This document shows, in pieces, positions 20,801 to 28,500 of a stretch of DNA of 64,000 bases. Each line of letters opens with the position of its first letter. The stretch's first letter is position 1. The position numbers and the translations under genes are program-made. The notes under the pieces were generated by a model that was not told where the DNA came from, searched no databases, and was given only the letters and a program-made list of their open reading frames with translations. The DNA comes from Aporhodopirellula rubra (GTDB lineage Bacteria; Planctomycetota; Planctomycetia; Pirellulales; Pirellulaceae). The stretch lies in contig NZ_JACHXU010000008.1 in NCBI RefSeq assembly GCF_014192335.1, positions 248,001-312,000 of the forward strand. The letters are read 5' to 3'.

Positions 20801-22448
20801 CATTAATGTCGGTGGTGTGAACAACCAGCCTGAGTTCTTCGGTGTGCGAGGCCAGCAAGGTCAATCGACGCTCGAGTTCGAAGAACGTCGTGCGGCGAAC
20901 GAAAGCGTTACTTTTGATTTGACGTCGTGGTTCACGGACGCCGACGGCGATGTGTTGTCATTCCCACAACCGACCGTGAGTGATACCAACCTGTTCACCG
21001 CAACAACGAACGGCAGTCAGTTGACGCTGAACTTTGTTCCGTTTGCCTTCGGTACGACAACGTTGACCGTCCGAGCGTCTGATTCCCTCAGTCCTGCTGT
21101 GACTCAGAACATCACCGTTACGGTGACGGGCAAGGATGACTCTCCCGTCGTCGCCGGTAGCCTCCAACCGCTCGAAATTCTCGAGGACGGCGTGGGCACA
21201 GCGAACCTGCGACGCACGACTGTCGATGGCGAAGGATTGTTCTTCGATCCAGATGGCGACGTGTTGACCTATCGGGTACGGCGACTCGGTTCGATCAGTA
21301 ATCCAACTGCGGCTCAGATCGCGGCGAGTCCACTGGTACAATCCATTGAATTCGTCGGTGACACCCTGCGGATCACACCGAAACCTGATCAGTCGGGCAG
21401 CGTCCAGGTCGAGATCGAAGCGTCCGACGGAATCTTCGTTAACTCGCACTCATTCGACTTTGTCGTCTTGGCAACCGCCGACGCCCCTCGTGGCAATGTG
21501 ACACCGAGCGGTGTTGCTAGCCCCGATGCTTACTCGGTGCCGGTTGGCGGAACGTTGCGAATCACCGACCCATCTCTCGGACTTTTGCGAAACGACTTCG
21601 ATCCTGATCCAGGATCGTCGATCCGAATCGCACCGGGATCGTTGACTCAGCCAGTTGGTGGAACGGGAACGGTTAGTTTGCTCGGTCGTGAAGACGGCGC
21701 GTTCTCCTTCACCACGTCGACCACTGGCAATCAACCGGTTGCCGGTCAAACGGATACGTTTACATACCGTTTGATCGATGACACCGACCGACTCAGCGAT
21801 ACGATCACGGTTACTGTGACTTTCAACCAATCGAGCTATCAAAACCCGGTTGATAAGTACGACGTCAGTGCAGACGGGTTTGTCACCGCGGTCGACGCGC
21901 TGCGGGTTCTGAACCTGATCAACGCACGTGGAAACGATCAGACTGCGTTCAGCGTCTCGGAACTCACGACGTCGCCGCCTGATTATTACGACGTCAACGG
22001 TGACGGATTTATCAACTCCGTCGACGTCCTGCAGGTGATCAACGAACTCAACGCGAGAGATGCCAACGGCAACAACGGGTCGAGCGAACCGATTGCGGCT
22101 TCGTCGACGACGGTTGCGTCCAACACATCGGCTAGCATTGAGAGTTCGCTGGCATCAACGCAGACATTTGCGAGTGTCTCGACCGCCAACCTTGGGACGG
22201 CAAACACCGTGCTTCGGTCAGAAGACGAGAACTCCGCGGGTGCGACGACTGATGCTTCCACATCGCTCGACGTGCTGCTGACCTCTGGCATGGACCTCCA
22301 AACAGGGGGTGAGTCAAAGGCTGTGCAAGTTGCCGACACGTTGGCATCCGACTTAAGATCGTCACAAACGTCCGATTCGGAGACGACCGGACAGGCGATC
22401 GACTCCGCGTTATTGGATCTATTTTCCGATAGTTTCGAGACGGACTAA
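2892..22448 (+). CDS. Giant LEPR-XLL/dockerin protein 1 (6518 aa), multidomain, surface or extracellular
   Basis: ATG 2892 is preceded by AGAAGG at 2878-2883, 8 bases upstream. Residues 1-60 are very basic and end in the planctomycete LEPR-XLL signal (LETLEARQLLAG, 49-60). In order I see: Ig-like regions (about 62-330); a metzincin-like fold without zinc ligands (480-660, normal motif at 629-639); PPC-like beta domains (about 736-986, 2035-2195, 2277-2412, 2563-2703, 3540-3680); right-handed beta-helix repeats (1200-2010); an array of FEFD modules (4266-5170); a GEVED domain (5265-5580); cadherin-like/VCBS repeats (5581-6313); a dockerin with two canonical calcium loops, DVSADGFVTAVD and DVNGDGFINSVD (6316-6393); and a Ser/Thr-rich tail. 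It is nearly cysteine-free (I find one, near 4415). By family knowledge such proteins are exported and bind calcium or partner proteins. A role as adhesin or scaffold is inference. The unbroken 19.5-kb frame argues that it is functional. Confidence 0.93.
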   Translation: MTSRQRNSSSSPASTTPPASSVQPARARRSNREDRRSRVTRQQRRRHLLETLEARQLLAGPELIGIQPNEGELIDNGSVRQVAPRVLTFRFDQDQQIDANTLDAIQLTRSGRDGLFGTSDDVRIAPGLVTLGDPNENEVVVRFADSLPDDNYRINIYGYDDPNATPQPIVGLRNIQGELIQPSTVGERVERVDFRLDLGALIEAVVPQPVIRNADGSLTQNRDEIVVYFNEDPLFVEDDAAGNPTARSAENPRFYQLLLTQDTVRTTDDEFYLPKEVIYSEDTHTARLIFDTDINNLPGVPVGGGTFRLRIGTAVDSKVDLIVPPSEFATAPTATVSLGVDDASFDFVSRQVGEDASGQQVRFVNTGTAGLSVSQDTDGVIVFNYGGGIPLVSDLADVIAGDPVIRDLISISVNSTAATLPLPQRLVGSDPVTLVGLGDTLGTSLDIGTFGQSDTLTSLVIRESISPQQVNIELAGGDDDPGHRLLIEHINDAFGADLQSGITEIPYNFKGVYFQNGTTSSLNQITPTQKLRIREVLQLWSNKIGVQFTETADQGITFALGETSDVLTDGSLPEDQRFTAIPQLQASVRVDAAINNNATAGSANASIVFSNQANFGFDYGEDFTRKAAAGVGLLLGLLAAPDQSPQVLMALSAFNEEALLRRPSDGVLGPEILAPTTDPDSPEFQRFDEEYPEFRGFLNDLIDPISLPADVPMTEGSLVYLPDNLDDFSLPNWEPVFPSNVDVLHGQYVHRPDSVDVDLYRFVVDLDDADRIGQLSVETFAERLSDSSALDTTVTLFQEVRAGATTDLKIGPTLQLRVDAVQVGAIGNGARIEFVESDRDSGDDEVRVLRVDDGAGGFVNNAILIDLPRQGAFVDRVEVGQVIAAIEGDAFASSLFQVSLEKGSLTTDISGLDLRTTPIILSGGGLEQLSRNDDYFSEDSFLTASLGEGVYYIGVAASGNDTYDPMVKDSGFGGLTQGEYELRIKFEPQVDEVDVIRDQDSTRPGIPGTPIDGDGDGVPRGVNNFWFQTRPELRTLQFNLGGESITPGQTITITGANGTDRTYEFLPFNGGTGRPGNVVIRYSATPGNDSPPENLAELLATAINGRQDATGVQAFVNTESITLDGERSVEFSNGFRGVETFGRMIFVDKLAATNADGSLELPFNNINNPAVVNAFGSALSGDIVRIVGNGGADQNIVTETDNFAYEFGLSEVGGRTLEDGRDMEIPAGVTTMIDAGAIFKMRSSRISVGSSSTQIDRSGGALQVLGTPRLVDFNAANPLVGEVNDAGTGYDDGSVIFTSTRDRAADAAGAGTSVAPKPGDWGGLVFRRDIDQMQGRPDLEEEGIFLQTVNHAEIRYGGSSDILVDSVQQVVNPIQMINLRPNITFNEITRSADAAMSAAPDSFQETTFGTPAFQQAGAFTPDYGRVGPDIHNNVLTNNSLNGLFIRTIVSPNSPPTQLTSSARFDDTSVVHFIAENLVIAGDPGGAIQDGIRPSLSQASVQVLTGGSLPANTVAVEYLMTFVDANGFESAATDVADALRLTAPTGETLSGASVQLAGLPRIPVGTDYVSRRLYRAEFDAAGNNISGYQLVTSLDGLSSSYTDDGTASDGLLDLNRAGRRGRLDASLVVDPGMVVKLQGARIELGHGTQLIAEGTLSQPVVFTSSLDDRYGAGGTFDTNNDAATLNGNEAAERGDWSGIYAGANAYVSMDHSVVSYAGGISLVAGGESRGFAPLELQQADGRITNTRFEFNDDGQDGSGRPGRGGRLAVDPSVIFVRGSQPVIVGNDFKDNRGAAIGIDVDSLVADLLRDTGRQTGSVDTFSELDDNHGPLIRLNRFEVVPADEDEDKQISGLVIRGGDLLVESIWDDTDIVHVLSESVTVGNIQSSGGLRLQSRANESLVVKLSGAGTPNSATLGTGFTATGETSDSAQRLGGTVHIVGLPGAPVVLTSFKDDTVGAGLAIDGTQFTDTNGDSYGSRPETNDWRSVLLDQYSNDRNVDFILEEELTTDVAPGRNGNVNQAQFLGDLAADLNLGDDNRRLGFEVSGYLSEATDVDTYSFNGSAGSEVWFDIDRTSFGLDTVVELLDAEGVLLARSDNSMDNDVVVTDPSVEGMVDSLQAKADKYTETNVFGDYLDIGSINPRDAGFRVVLPGDSTGADSRSTYYFRVRSASSNPNDPNAGGSYGAYQFQVRLQEAQEYPGSVVRYADIRWANHGIHVRGLPGESPLMGEAGENESVSGADSPFGLGASNDVLESVALDEDTRAPAQQPQNVGNLFEGKRPVISVAGSISDSLDVDFYQVDLDALVSTEGLNTNYMSTIFDVDYASGLTRPDTNISVFYDPDGEFGPAEPQLVLFGADSNVAEDQSSPFGENGDFAERLDRGSISTSDPLIGPVSLPEGAYYVAITAGARLPAQLSDVAVRREPINSIQRIFEDRIDDAATGDSVFGGPREDELFTDVSIIGGGFTTTNMRANDIGHGINDNFDKTNFGQTGRNQTFYSEFRGELNPTVNDTDVESPYTRIQRINEGTASPAGALDLNSLEWSISSNPQIGGTDDFTAQTIPHVSIEATMNGDSADFYQLVVTENNTRVIIDVDEGDNPFQSIFGDDSLGSVDVDLVILDASRVLLNPPGRITTSFTTEGQTGSAGDTFFDISSDPFFDGILDQGTYYIGILEASTQIVTAPNGTLTFPRTGPAASGRYVMHVSATDQIVGNGANESIHFDRNDEVRGQLLSETFDLVGYAAEDLPRFYFNYFWDSPEDGLGDPVDSLTLKITSTENPAGISFDQTQPDLTLDPTADPNPDFISDAQWRQKVISLSDFAGHTNIQFEFEYESDGVVVGSSEGLFLDDFIVGFAERGETVFNATPGETTFLGESDGPTGEYQLEMRRATAFTTPTGNAQSLTHSFDTNDRHTQEVTLVVPAGSQIQDGDIFELSDGKTTQIFEFDNNGSSKFTNQRLVFSASDTAAELAMRIRTAINTTNRLDVEAASADGLDDETMTGNRLNLFGVVDGSFTELASFTDGPAVTDPLNVEITDAGDRRLLMPAVLHNGVGDVNVTRTQGQVIIENNVISDVHAIGIYSEAGDRGIDLEYFRGDPSELDHFNELFGIAQSTDSPHPFLQLPPVGNPAAGVVRNLPTLNNSVDGGLMSGVVIRNNTIDQARLSGIKVEGETRPFVIDSATLNVNDGYSMAIDAGGTRVVFEFEDIGGAAVTAGGSGTAGGNGFIDGHVPIYYRHQLSAAAYNNPPGTVYPYTSFELMLAIQQAIQGSILVTNDMAESVTAYLGPSMSQRSGFDEQFADNPESFPNAAVYLQGVSNIYFTTAYGSSGGGITDFTVGPAPVAEAAQPFARIINNTVYGSDGTESLFPDDAKLDNNDILSEATVTHVGRAHAGPYIQNAAIGYNIPQGLTDQSITFRTVFDSANVTDARTAVVGVGNEFNNIANFATDGAPTTTVNANIDVTNSAISVNYTGTGVVAEGSFNGYVFEGDFSNLEGVEISDASTVGVDVSFSDTQLLVNLNGGQLITPTDQLFLSLVFPTQTFPAALAGVADENDVDLYKVELIVGDRLIVDIDTIEGGPDTIVQIFDEFGQAQVLNFGAPNETKVADNGAAPDYLDPRSTAFAAAGRAGSVTDALNGRDPFVDFTTLKTGTYFIGVSSSGNASYDPNSLSGRTGGTATGEYEIGIEVYTPRQFVMSIDDGNEGQSRRGGTVATDLVGTTFTVTQIADFAGDWPNFPVSGGVPTTVGNQLTFEFTNSVTGIILPNGNYNVPLIANYRVPEIMDAIASAVTGLQDPISGADIPALPNHENGNGPDGRSGPIARGRATALGGQSGDNLGIVNLSDPSRRPGQTRTLFPIQSDPLFNDTDFPLGFGHDRVENNSSTLSPNNTLTDGFASTELYVLFENIAEIELSPEAMNAGLKLSTNDFRPNSDNNNRVEFAENADQLIAESGIWVTGGASPTLLNNVLSNLHQSILVDETNFFGFGKRVRVAGNDFIKPQEVIVNGNVFQHDESRNSEIRFDITWPIDPTAPFDVVDTSLSTDDVVGATNVTLQSDDFNFFIDPTDVLLVDSQGNNFLPANGSRVIDSATSSLNERSSFSSVKTAVGLPISNVLTPNRDVNGVQRADNPNFANSGGSGQTIFKDRGSSELADFVGPIAVALNPRDNDAAGLDSDKSTSFIQRGAGVLGEFRIQLVDTGDGSNPFTGIGIDDSTLKVAEIPGLRREGANLTVFENDELLEEGIDYTFRYDETSNTITLIPLAGVWRDDRSYRIALNNRDRTVLIAPDPSEVTDGDQIRITDSDGGTVVFEFDSGYQLFLPESPTLVVPSIGTEAGGLGDGDIFLISDGTNDPVVFEFDNDGVLLPGSRRISLPTVSLVGEEVGLTVGTDSFVFQFVQEGNTATGGAIPVTFNPADPVEGTIFELCRVIERTLANNGINVFVSVSDDDLSTLLITRNTGGPAISITSKPDSFTSAAAPSPAQGVSLQLSSLPARATPAAQQERQDYLNLIARSIQTAITQERRKDGETGDLPASRAAAFDFDVVVEGTRVVLGAPADYVVDTSGGGLGQDSRTLAFEVPTVGTGINGIVDGDSFTISNGNVERVFEFTFDAQLENSDATQIFLDTTLGNLTGEEIAELIRETVTDSGLGLTPTVDGEFVYLDLPSNGLVTTSAGQLRVVGLARPLLDGDTIRVSKAPEPPSTAIEINNAFPAGFEVGAIVAPIDGTVFTLELREGELLPELYNFEFDISDADPAEVTPGNFPIDVTETIEDENGLLREYFVSRDELARRIAQAIATRGINVSPVAQDQFVYLTVPAEKTARILSDFNGIGLTEAAAFEERVTFEFDLSTAENPGGDGVTPGNLPILYSLTDTATDLAEKVEAALNPVDDAGNPVTLISGLLPGSETVAPGQVAVNVDADNPLALTVTLGSSLEVRGEPGVSGSTTVDVFGPLLLSMPVLGGNSITNGSIFLIADEEGNDVVFQFAIGGLVPAGQFVGGANVINYSTADDADVLATNFAAAINASTVGLAATVVNGTQISLGRTSRDRVSNAGLPGVSGTPAIDIVRGIVGDGEVLRIRQGDVSVSFEFDSVDNGGGVQPGNVQVSFQPTSTPGDIAESLAAAIRNNSGGLRFTAGEDGTVYPIAELDENGIPTGGVILNDLPGTQVDISAAPTLNVTGVPGGAIPVAISPLFGSEAVKQVLLRQINSVNKVGELPTTTLVAEDRGGSTLFVENASIIEGPVSNYYLPAIKDAVGNPLQPNRDDRTTQFTINLADIALDFGDAPDPVGLVSGRYPTRLLDNGARHIIGAGPVLGTSVDAEVDALSVRTADGDDLTIAFSGGGTVFVPRLENGVVKIDINPSNVFDLTRFDGESFTIDTGVDVVTFEFDTDGIFNEDNYVVWVPGYTGDRVLTAADSALLTPAAIAAGITDAIESSPLTPASTRVVTDSASGLVTFEISGDDEDGVTFTSQSNPQGLFNASLTTQVDVTVTGEGVLEAWIDFNADGDWDDPGELVISPDLPFEGTVNPAFFGEGTTTRTFPIGIPETTAKLLAGQSANTYARFRVSTNGTGSPVGLALSGEVEDYLVRLVGGQPPVISNASPQYTVREGEFLQATDDVGTDAFTNNNGLLVGVTTATPGGVQIYADDIGTRQLFDESGQFAGTLDVQRNGTFTFDADDDYSGVVSFSVLVTDVVGNAPENQLVSPTPIVATITVTPVNDEPTLQDGITAGDVISTATINEDNVVSQADQTSLGPVVFTASELIDPFYIAGPGTEPLEQDLFFLSAGTATTPFRTTQGGSLTISSNGRTILYTPPQDYNGQDPDTFTYTVADRLKSNLPGTIVSESADVQGRVEIVINAINDNPRVNNETYQTTERSSESDPPLIIPINGPVGAVAGILDNDTAGPTDETEAPQNQTRSLKPDQFTSIENGVIVQSRRTEGGGGRIALVGNNLEYTPRVNFSGIDRFTYIVVDSLGAESTATAFINVGGVNNQPEFFGVRGQQGQSTLEFEERRAANESVTFDLTSWFTDADGDVLSFPQPTVSDTNLFTATTNGSQLTLNFVPFAFGTTTLTVRASDSLSPAVTQNITVTVTGKDDSPVVAGSLQPLEILEDGVGTANLRRTTVDGEGLFFDPDGDVLTYRVRRLGSISNPTAAQIAASPLVQSIEFVGDTLRITPKPDQSGSVQVEIEASDGIFVNSHSFDFVVLATADAPRGNVTPSGVASPDAYSVPVGGTLRITDPSLGLLRNDFDPDPGSSIRIAPGSLTQPVGGTGTVSLLGREDGAFSFTTSTTGNQPVAGQTDTFTYRLIDDTDRLSDTITVTVTFNQSSYQNPVDKYDVSADGFVTAVDALRVLNLINARGNDQTAFSVSELTTSPPDYYDVNGDGFINSVDVLQVINELNARDANGNNGSSEPIAASSTTVASNTSASIESSLASTQTFASVSTANLGTANTVLRSEDENSAGATTDASTSLDVLLTSGMDLQTGGESKAVQVADTLASDLRSSQTSDSETTGQAIDSALLDLFSDSFETD
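15690..18400 (+). repeat. Array of FEFD modules in giant protein 1
   Basis: Residues about 4266-5170 are made of degenerate copies of one unit: a DG(D/E/S) turn, a strand such as FTISNG or IRITDSDGG, an FEFD-like strand, a GN-P-V strand, and a helix of the type TxxxIAExIxxAI ending in a short strand. Clear copies begin near 15720, 15870, 15990, 16610, 17020, 17380, 17740 and 18060. Spacing is irregular and some copies are truncated after the FEFD strand (for example 15720-15830). Confidence 0.7.
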
Positions 22449-22452
22449 ACTG

Positions 22453-22486
22453 ACTCCCCTCCGTTCAGGGATGGCGCAGGGAGTTT
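22453..22486 (+). terminator. Weak hairpin between the two giant genes
   Basis: ACTCCC (22453-22458) can pair with GGGAGT (22479-22484), followed by TTT. The loop is 20 bases, so this is at best a poor terminator and read-through into the second giant gene is likely. Confidence 0.25.
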
Positions 22487-22553
22487 CCTGCGTCGTCCAA
22501 GTCTGTCTGCTATTACCCCACCGATTTATTTCTTCCAAGGCTTCGGTCAAACC

Positions 22554-25500
22554 ATGACCCACCGACGAAACCCACTTTCGCGAGCGTCACGTACTGTTTC
22601 CCGTCGAGATGTTCGGCGAAACCAGGTCGCCCCGCGTCGTAAACCTTCCGATATGTCACGTCGGTTGCAGCACCAAACTCTTGAACGGCGTGAATTGCTC
22701 GCTGCTGAAATCATCAGCGGGCCGCGACTGGTCAGCGTCGAGGCGGGGGCGGATTCCCAAATCCGGCTGGACGGGACGAGCGCGGAGAACCGACTCGATT
22801 CGGCACCACGCGAACTCACGTTCCGGTTCGACGGCACATCAAGGCTCGACCAGAACACACTCGGTGGCATTCGCATCATCGGTTCCGGTGGGGACGGAAC
22901 CTTTGAAGACGGGAACGAATTTTTGATTCAACCCGGCTTCCAAGGATTTGCCGATGACGAAGTGGGAGACCGAGTGGTCGTTTCGCGTTTCGTCGAAGCG
23001 TTGCCGGACGACCGTTACCGGATCCAAATCGCCGGTTATGACGACGTCAATAACAACGACGTGTTCGTCAACGGCGGTTCGATCAACACCAACATCACGG
23101 CCCTGCGTGACACCAACGGCAACGCAATCCTGCCCGCTGATCAGGTCAGTTCCGCCACGCCTTCACTGAACATCGATTTCGAAGTCGAAGTCGGTCCGCG
23201 GGTTGTTGCCGTGGTGCCACAGCCAATCTCGGGGCCTGCGGGGAACCGAACACAGGCTCGCAACGAGGTTCACGTTTTCTTCAATCGTGATCCGTTGTCA
23301 AACCCGAGCGCGGGAACGATCACGAACAGTGCGACTCCAGGGGCGGGACAAACGACGTCAACGCTTCCGGTGGTTCGTCCCGAGTTCTATCAGTTGTTCA
23401 TGACCCAAGACACGGTCGACAACAGTGATGATTTAAGACTGACGCCCACGACAGTGATCTATGATCCGACGCAGGCGTTGGCGATTTTGCAGTTCTCTGA
23501 TGATCTGTCTAATTTGACCGGAAACGCGGAAGGCGTCGGCACGTTCCGATTGCGTGTCGGTAGCGGCGATTCGCTTCCTGATGCGCCCACCGTGTTGCAG
23601 GTTCCAGGTGAGGGAACACAGGTTCTCGATCAGAGCGGCAATCCCACGACGGTGCCGTCCAACGACACGTTCAGCAACAGCGGTGTCGTGGTTGTCGATG
23701 AAACCGTAGCCGGACCGACTCCGACGGTTAAGACAGAAGAAATCCGTTTTGATCCTGCGGGCGGAATTCAAAGTGTCTTGGTGCAGGGTGGTTCGATTCA
23801 GAACACAGGGACTTATGTTCCGCCATGGCCAGGTGCCTATGAGGCTCCGGGGTCGCGCGATTATCGCCGCGATGCGAGCATGGTCGGACGCATTGACACC
23901 ACAACGGGGATCAATGTGTTCCCGTATAACTTTGCCACCATTTACGGCAACGATGCTCAAGGTCGCTCGCTCGATACTGCCATCACGGCGGCACAGAAAC
24001 AACGTGCTCGGGAAATTTTCGACCTCTACGAACAGCATCTCGGTGTGAAGTTTGTTGAGACGCAGGACTCCGGTTTGCAAATCGTTACTGGTGACTTGCG
24101 AGCGATCCAAGAAACGGCCGACACCGGTGCTGGTGAAGGCACTCCATACAGTTTGTATCGTGTTAACGAACGCGACCCTTCGCGAGGCGTGCTCGTTCTT
24201 GAGGCCGATGAGGGATGGTACGACGGTTACGGTTTGTCGCCCGACGACCGACCGAGTTGGTTTGTCGAGGCACTGCGTGGCGTTGGGAACCTACTCGGGA
24301 TCGGTAATCTCTTCGAATTGCCCGATGGCGTTGCCGCCGGTGGTAGCAGCCCCGATGAACCCAACAGTGAGATCTACAGCAACGACGGCAACTTTAGCGA
24401 CGGAACCAACGGCGGCCAACGGGCTGACATTGCGGGATTCCCGTCACTGCCGAGCGAGCCAGATTTCCTGAGTCAGAGCGACATCACGATCGGCCAGGCG
24501 TTGCATCGTCCCGAGAGCAGCGACGTGGACTTCTACTCGTTCGCTGTAGAGGCACCTGCCGATGAGAACGTCGCCGACGATGCGATTCTAGGGCGTTTGT
24601 CACTGGAGACGTTTGCGCAGCGACTCACCAGCACCAGTCTGCTCGATACGACGATTCAGCTCTACCGGGTGACGGCGGGAACCGGAGGCAGTTCCAATTT
24701 TGAACTGATCGCACGTAACGATGATTCCTATGGTGACGACTCTTTCTTGCGGGTTGATCTGACGGCGGGTGATTACATTGTCGGCGTGAGCAGCAAGGGC
24801 AACGATTCCTACGACGGCGAACAGGCTGGAACGGCAAACGATGGTCGAAGTGAGGGCGACTATGAACTACGCATGACGTTTGACTCCGCTATCGGAGTTG
24901 CCGGGACCAACGCATTGGTTGACGCTCAGGGAACACGTCTCGATGGCGACGCGGACGGTGAAGCCGGGGGTGATTTCAATTTCTGGTTTAAGGTAGCACC
25001 GGATGATTCGGCAGCGACCACGCCACGTACGATTTTTGTCGTCAAAGACGCGGACGGAAACGACGCCGGCGACGGAAGTTTGGATGCGCCGTATCGAACG
25101 GTTTCTCGTGCTCTTTCGGCTGCCCGACCTGGCGATCTCGTGCGATTGTTGCCTTCGGCGGGTGCGGACGGTTTGGTAACGGCTGTCGACGATCCTGGGA
25201 CACCGAACATTGACGAGGCACAGCTCGCGCAAGCCGACAACCGTGCCTACGAATTCGGACGCGGCGGCAGCAGCAATGCCGTACTTTCAGACGGCGAAAC
25301 GTTTGAGATTCCTCAAAACGTTACCGTGATGATCGACGCGGGTGCGCTGTTGAAACTGCGGGATTCAAAAATTGTTGTTGGTAGTGAATCGGTCGACGAA
25401 GATCGTTCATTGGCTTCGTTGCAGGTTCTCGGAACGCCGGAATCATCGGTTGTCTTCACCAGCTACGATGATCAAACGGTTGGTTTCGACACGAACTCGT

Positions 25501-28500
25501 TGCAAACGAATCCCGCCGCTGGTCACTGGGCCGGTATCGAGTTCCGAAATGATATCGATAACGCCGAAGGCCGTGGCAACTGGGAAAATGATGGGATTTT
25601 CCTAGACTACGTTTCGCACGCCGATATCCGATACGGCGGTGGTCGTACGGGAGTGCGTGAAACACCGGTCTCCCCGATCCAACTGGACGAGAGTCGTCCC
25701 ACGTTGATCTATAACAACATTTCGTTCGGTGCTAGCGCCGCCATTAGTGCGGACCCGAACAGTTTCCGGGAAGACAATTTTCACTCGCCTCGTTACCAAG
25801 TGGGTGCGCCGTTCACGAGTGACTACGACCGTGTCGGTCCCGAAATCTCCGGAAATGTTCTGACGGGCAACTCGATCAACGGGTTATTCGTTCGCGTGGA
25901 TACGCCCGCCGCTGGTGAGTTGGAAGAACTCACGGTGAGCGGCCGATTCGATGATACCGATATCGTCCACTCGATCAGCCAAGTTCTAACTGTCGCCGGT
26001 TCACCCGGCGGACCGTTGCTGCTCCAAGATCGTCCCGATGTTCGCAACGTGACGTTTACCTCTTCGTCGACCGGAGATCTCGCGGCGGGAGAGTACGAAT
26101 ACGTTTTGACGTTCGTGACTACCGAGGGCAACGAGTCTTTGGTCAGTTTGCCAACCAGTCGTCGCACACTCATCGGAAGCGGTGCGATCACTCTGCAGAA
26201 CTTGCCGATTGCGTCGAGCGAGTTTGCTGGACGCAACCTTTATCGCGGTACCGTCGTCGGTGGCGTGGTGACGTATGAATTGGTCGAGCGTCTCGACCGA
26301 TCGAGCAGGTCGATCGTGGACTCCGGACAAACGAGGGCTGGCGCCCCCAATATCGTTGCTGCACCTGACGCCGGCAGCGTGACCGTGACTGGTTTCGATG
26401 GTTCGGGGCAGCTCGAACGGGATCGGGTCTACGACTATCGAATTACGTTTGAAGATGCGTTCGGTGGCGAGACCCGCGCGAGTGCGCCCACGACGATGGT
26501 CGTATCGGGGCAAGACGGCGCAATTTTCTTGGAGAACCTGCCCGTTGCTCCTTCGGAGTTCATCGGGACCAATGTGTATCGATTGGATCCTGCGTCGGGC
26601 GACTACACACTGATCGCAGAACTGCGGTTGGGTGAGACTGAATTGTTTGATGACGGACGTAGCCAGTTCGGTGACGGCACGTTCTTAGGACGCAACTTGG
26701 GCGACCAAGCCGACGGCGGCACAAAATTACTGCCTCGCTACGACGCGCGACTAACGATCGATCCTGATGTGATCATCAAGATGGATAACGCGCGGATCGA
26801 AGTGAATTTCGGTGCGGACTTCTATGCCGAGGGCACCAGTTCCAAACCAATCGTTTTCACGTCTCGCAATGATGACGAGTATGGCGTTGGCGGAACATTC
26901 GACACCAACAACGATGGAGCGAGTGAAGGTGCTGCTGGGGATTGGGGCGGGATCATGCTCCGTCAAGGTTCGACGGGAAGTCTCGATCATGTCGACGTTC
27001 GCTATGGTGGTGGTGAAGCACCGATCGAAGGTGGTCTTTCCAACTTTAATGCGTTGGAGATTTTGCAGGCTGACGTGCGGGTCGTGAACTCGATCTTCGT
27101 CAACAACGCAGACGGGAAATCCGAGATTCAGGATCCGTTTGATCCTCGCGTTGGTCGCGGTTTTAACGATTCATCGACCATCTTTGTTCGTGGTGCGCAG
27201 CCCGTTCTGATTGGGAACGTGATCTCTGATGGTGAAGGCGCCGCGATCAGCATCAACCCGGACGCCCTCGCGTTCCAAGGTGTGACGGATGCCGGACGTT
27301 CGACGGGAATGATCGACCGTTTTGTGACCCGTCTGGACAACCAGGGCCCGTTGTTGGCTGATAATCAGCTCAGTAACAATGAGATCAACGGGATGCGTGT
27401 CCGCAGTGAAATCGTGACGACGGATAGCGTCTGGGACGACACCGACATCGTTCACGTGGTTGAAGGCCCGATCTTCTCGTTGACACATCACTACTACGGC
27501 GCGTTGCGTCTGCGAAGTGAAGCAGATCAATCTTTGGTCGTGAAATTTGGTCCTGAGGGAACTCTCGTCGGTGGCGGTCGCCCGCTCGATATCGATGACC
27601 GGATTGGTGGCACGCTGCAAGTTCTCGGCTCACCCGGATTTCCGGTTGTGATGACCAGTTTGAACGACAGTTCTATCGGTGCAGGCTTTACGCCTGACGG
27701 ACTGTCGCAACGCGACACGAATAACAGCGGTTTGCCGCTGGATGCCAACGGCAATGAGATCGTCACGGCGGCGGCAGGCGATTGGATCGGTTTGCAACTG
27801 CAATCATATGCGAATGACCGCAACGTTGCTTATGTGTATGAGAGTGAGCGAAGCGAAGCCGGAGCCATCGCAACGAACCTCGCACCTGAGAATGCACAGA
27901 TCATTGGTGCACTTGCTGAGGGAGAGTATGCCGGCGACGAAAATCTCCGATTGGGGATCACCGTTCGCGGAACGTTGGCAGCGGATCAAGATATCGATAC
28001 CTACCGTTTTTCGGCCAAAGGCGGCACCGCGGTTTACTTCGACATTGATGAAACCTCGACCGGACTCGATACGATCATCGAGCTTGTGACGGTGGGAGGC
28101 GAGGTCATCGCCCGCAGCGATAATTCACTCGCCGAAGCGATCGGAAACGAGTCCATCTTCGTTAACGAAGCCTTGTCGCAAGGCATTTCGCTGAACGACG
28201 TGCGATCGTTACCGACGGGACTAGCCAGTGGCAACGTTGAATCGCCGAACGTCTTTGATGCGGGCATGCGTGTCGTTTTACCAGGTGATGTCGGCAAAGA
28301 CTCGACTTACTACGTGCGTGTTCGAAGCGCCAATAGCGAAACGCAGGGGCAATATGAACTAGGGCTGCGACTCAGCGCAGTGGACGAAGTTGCCGGTTCC
28401 ACCATTCGCGGAGCCGATATCCGGTACGCGACGACGGCAATCGACGTCGCCGGTGCTGCGATACACAGTCCTCTGACGGGCGATGTCGGTGAAGAAGTTA

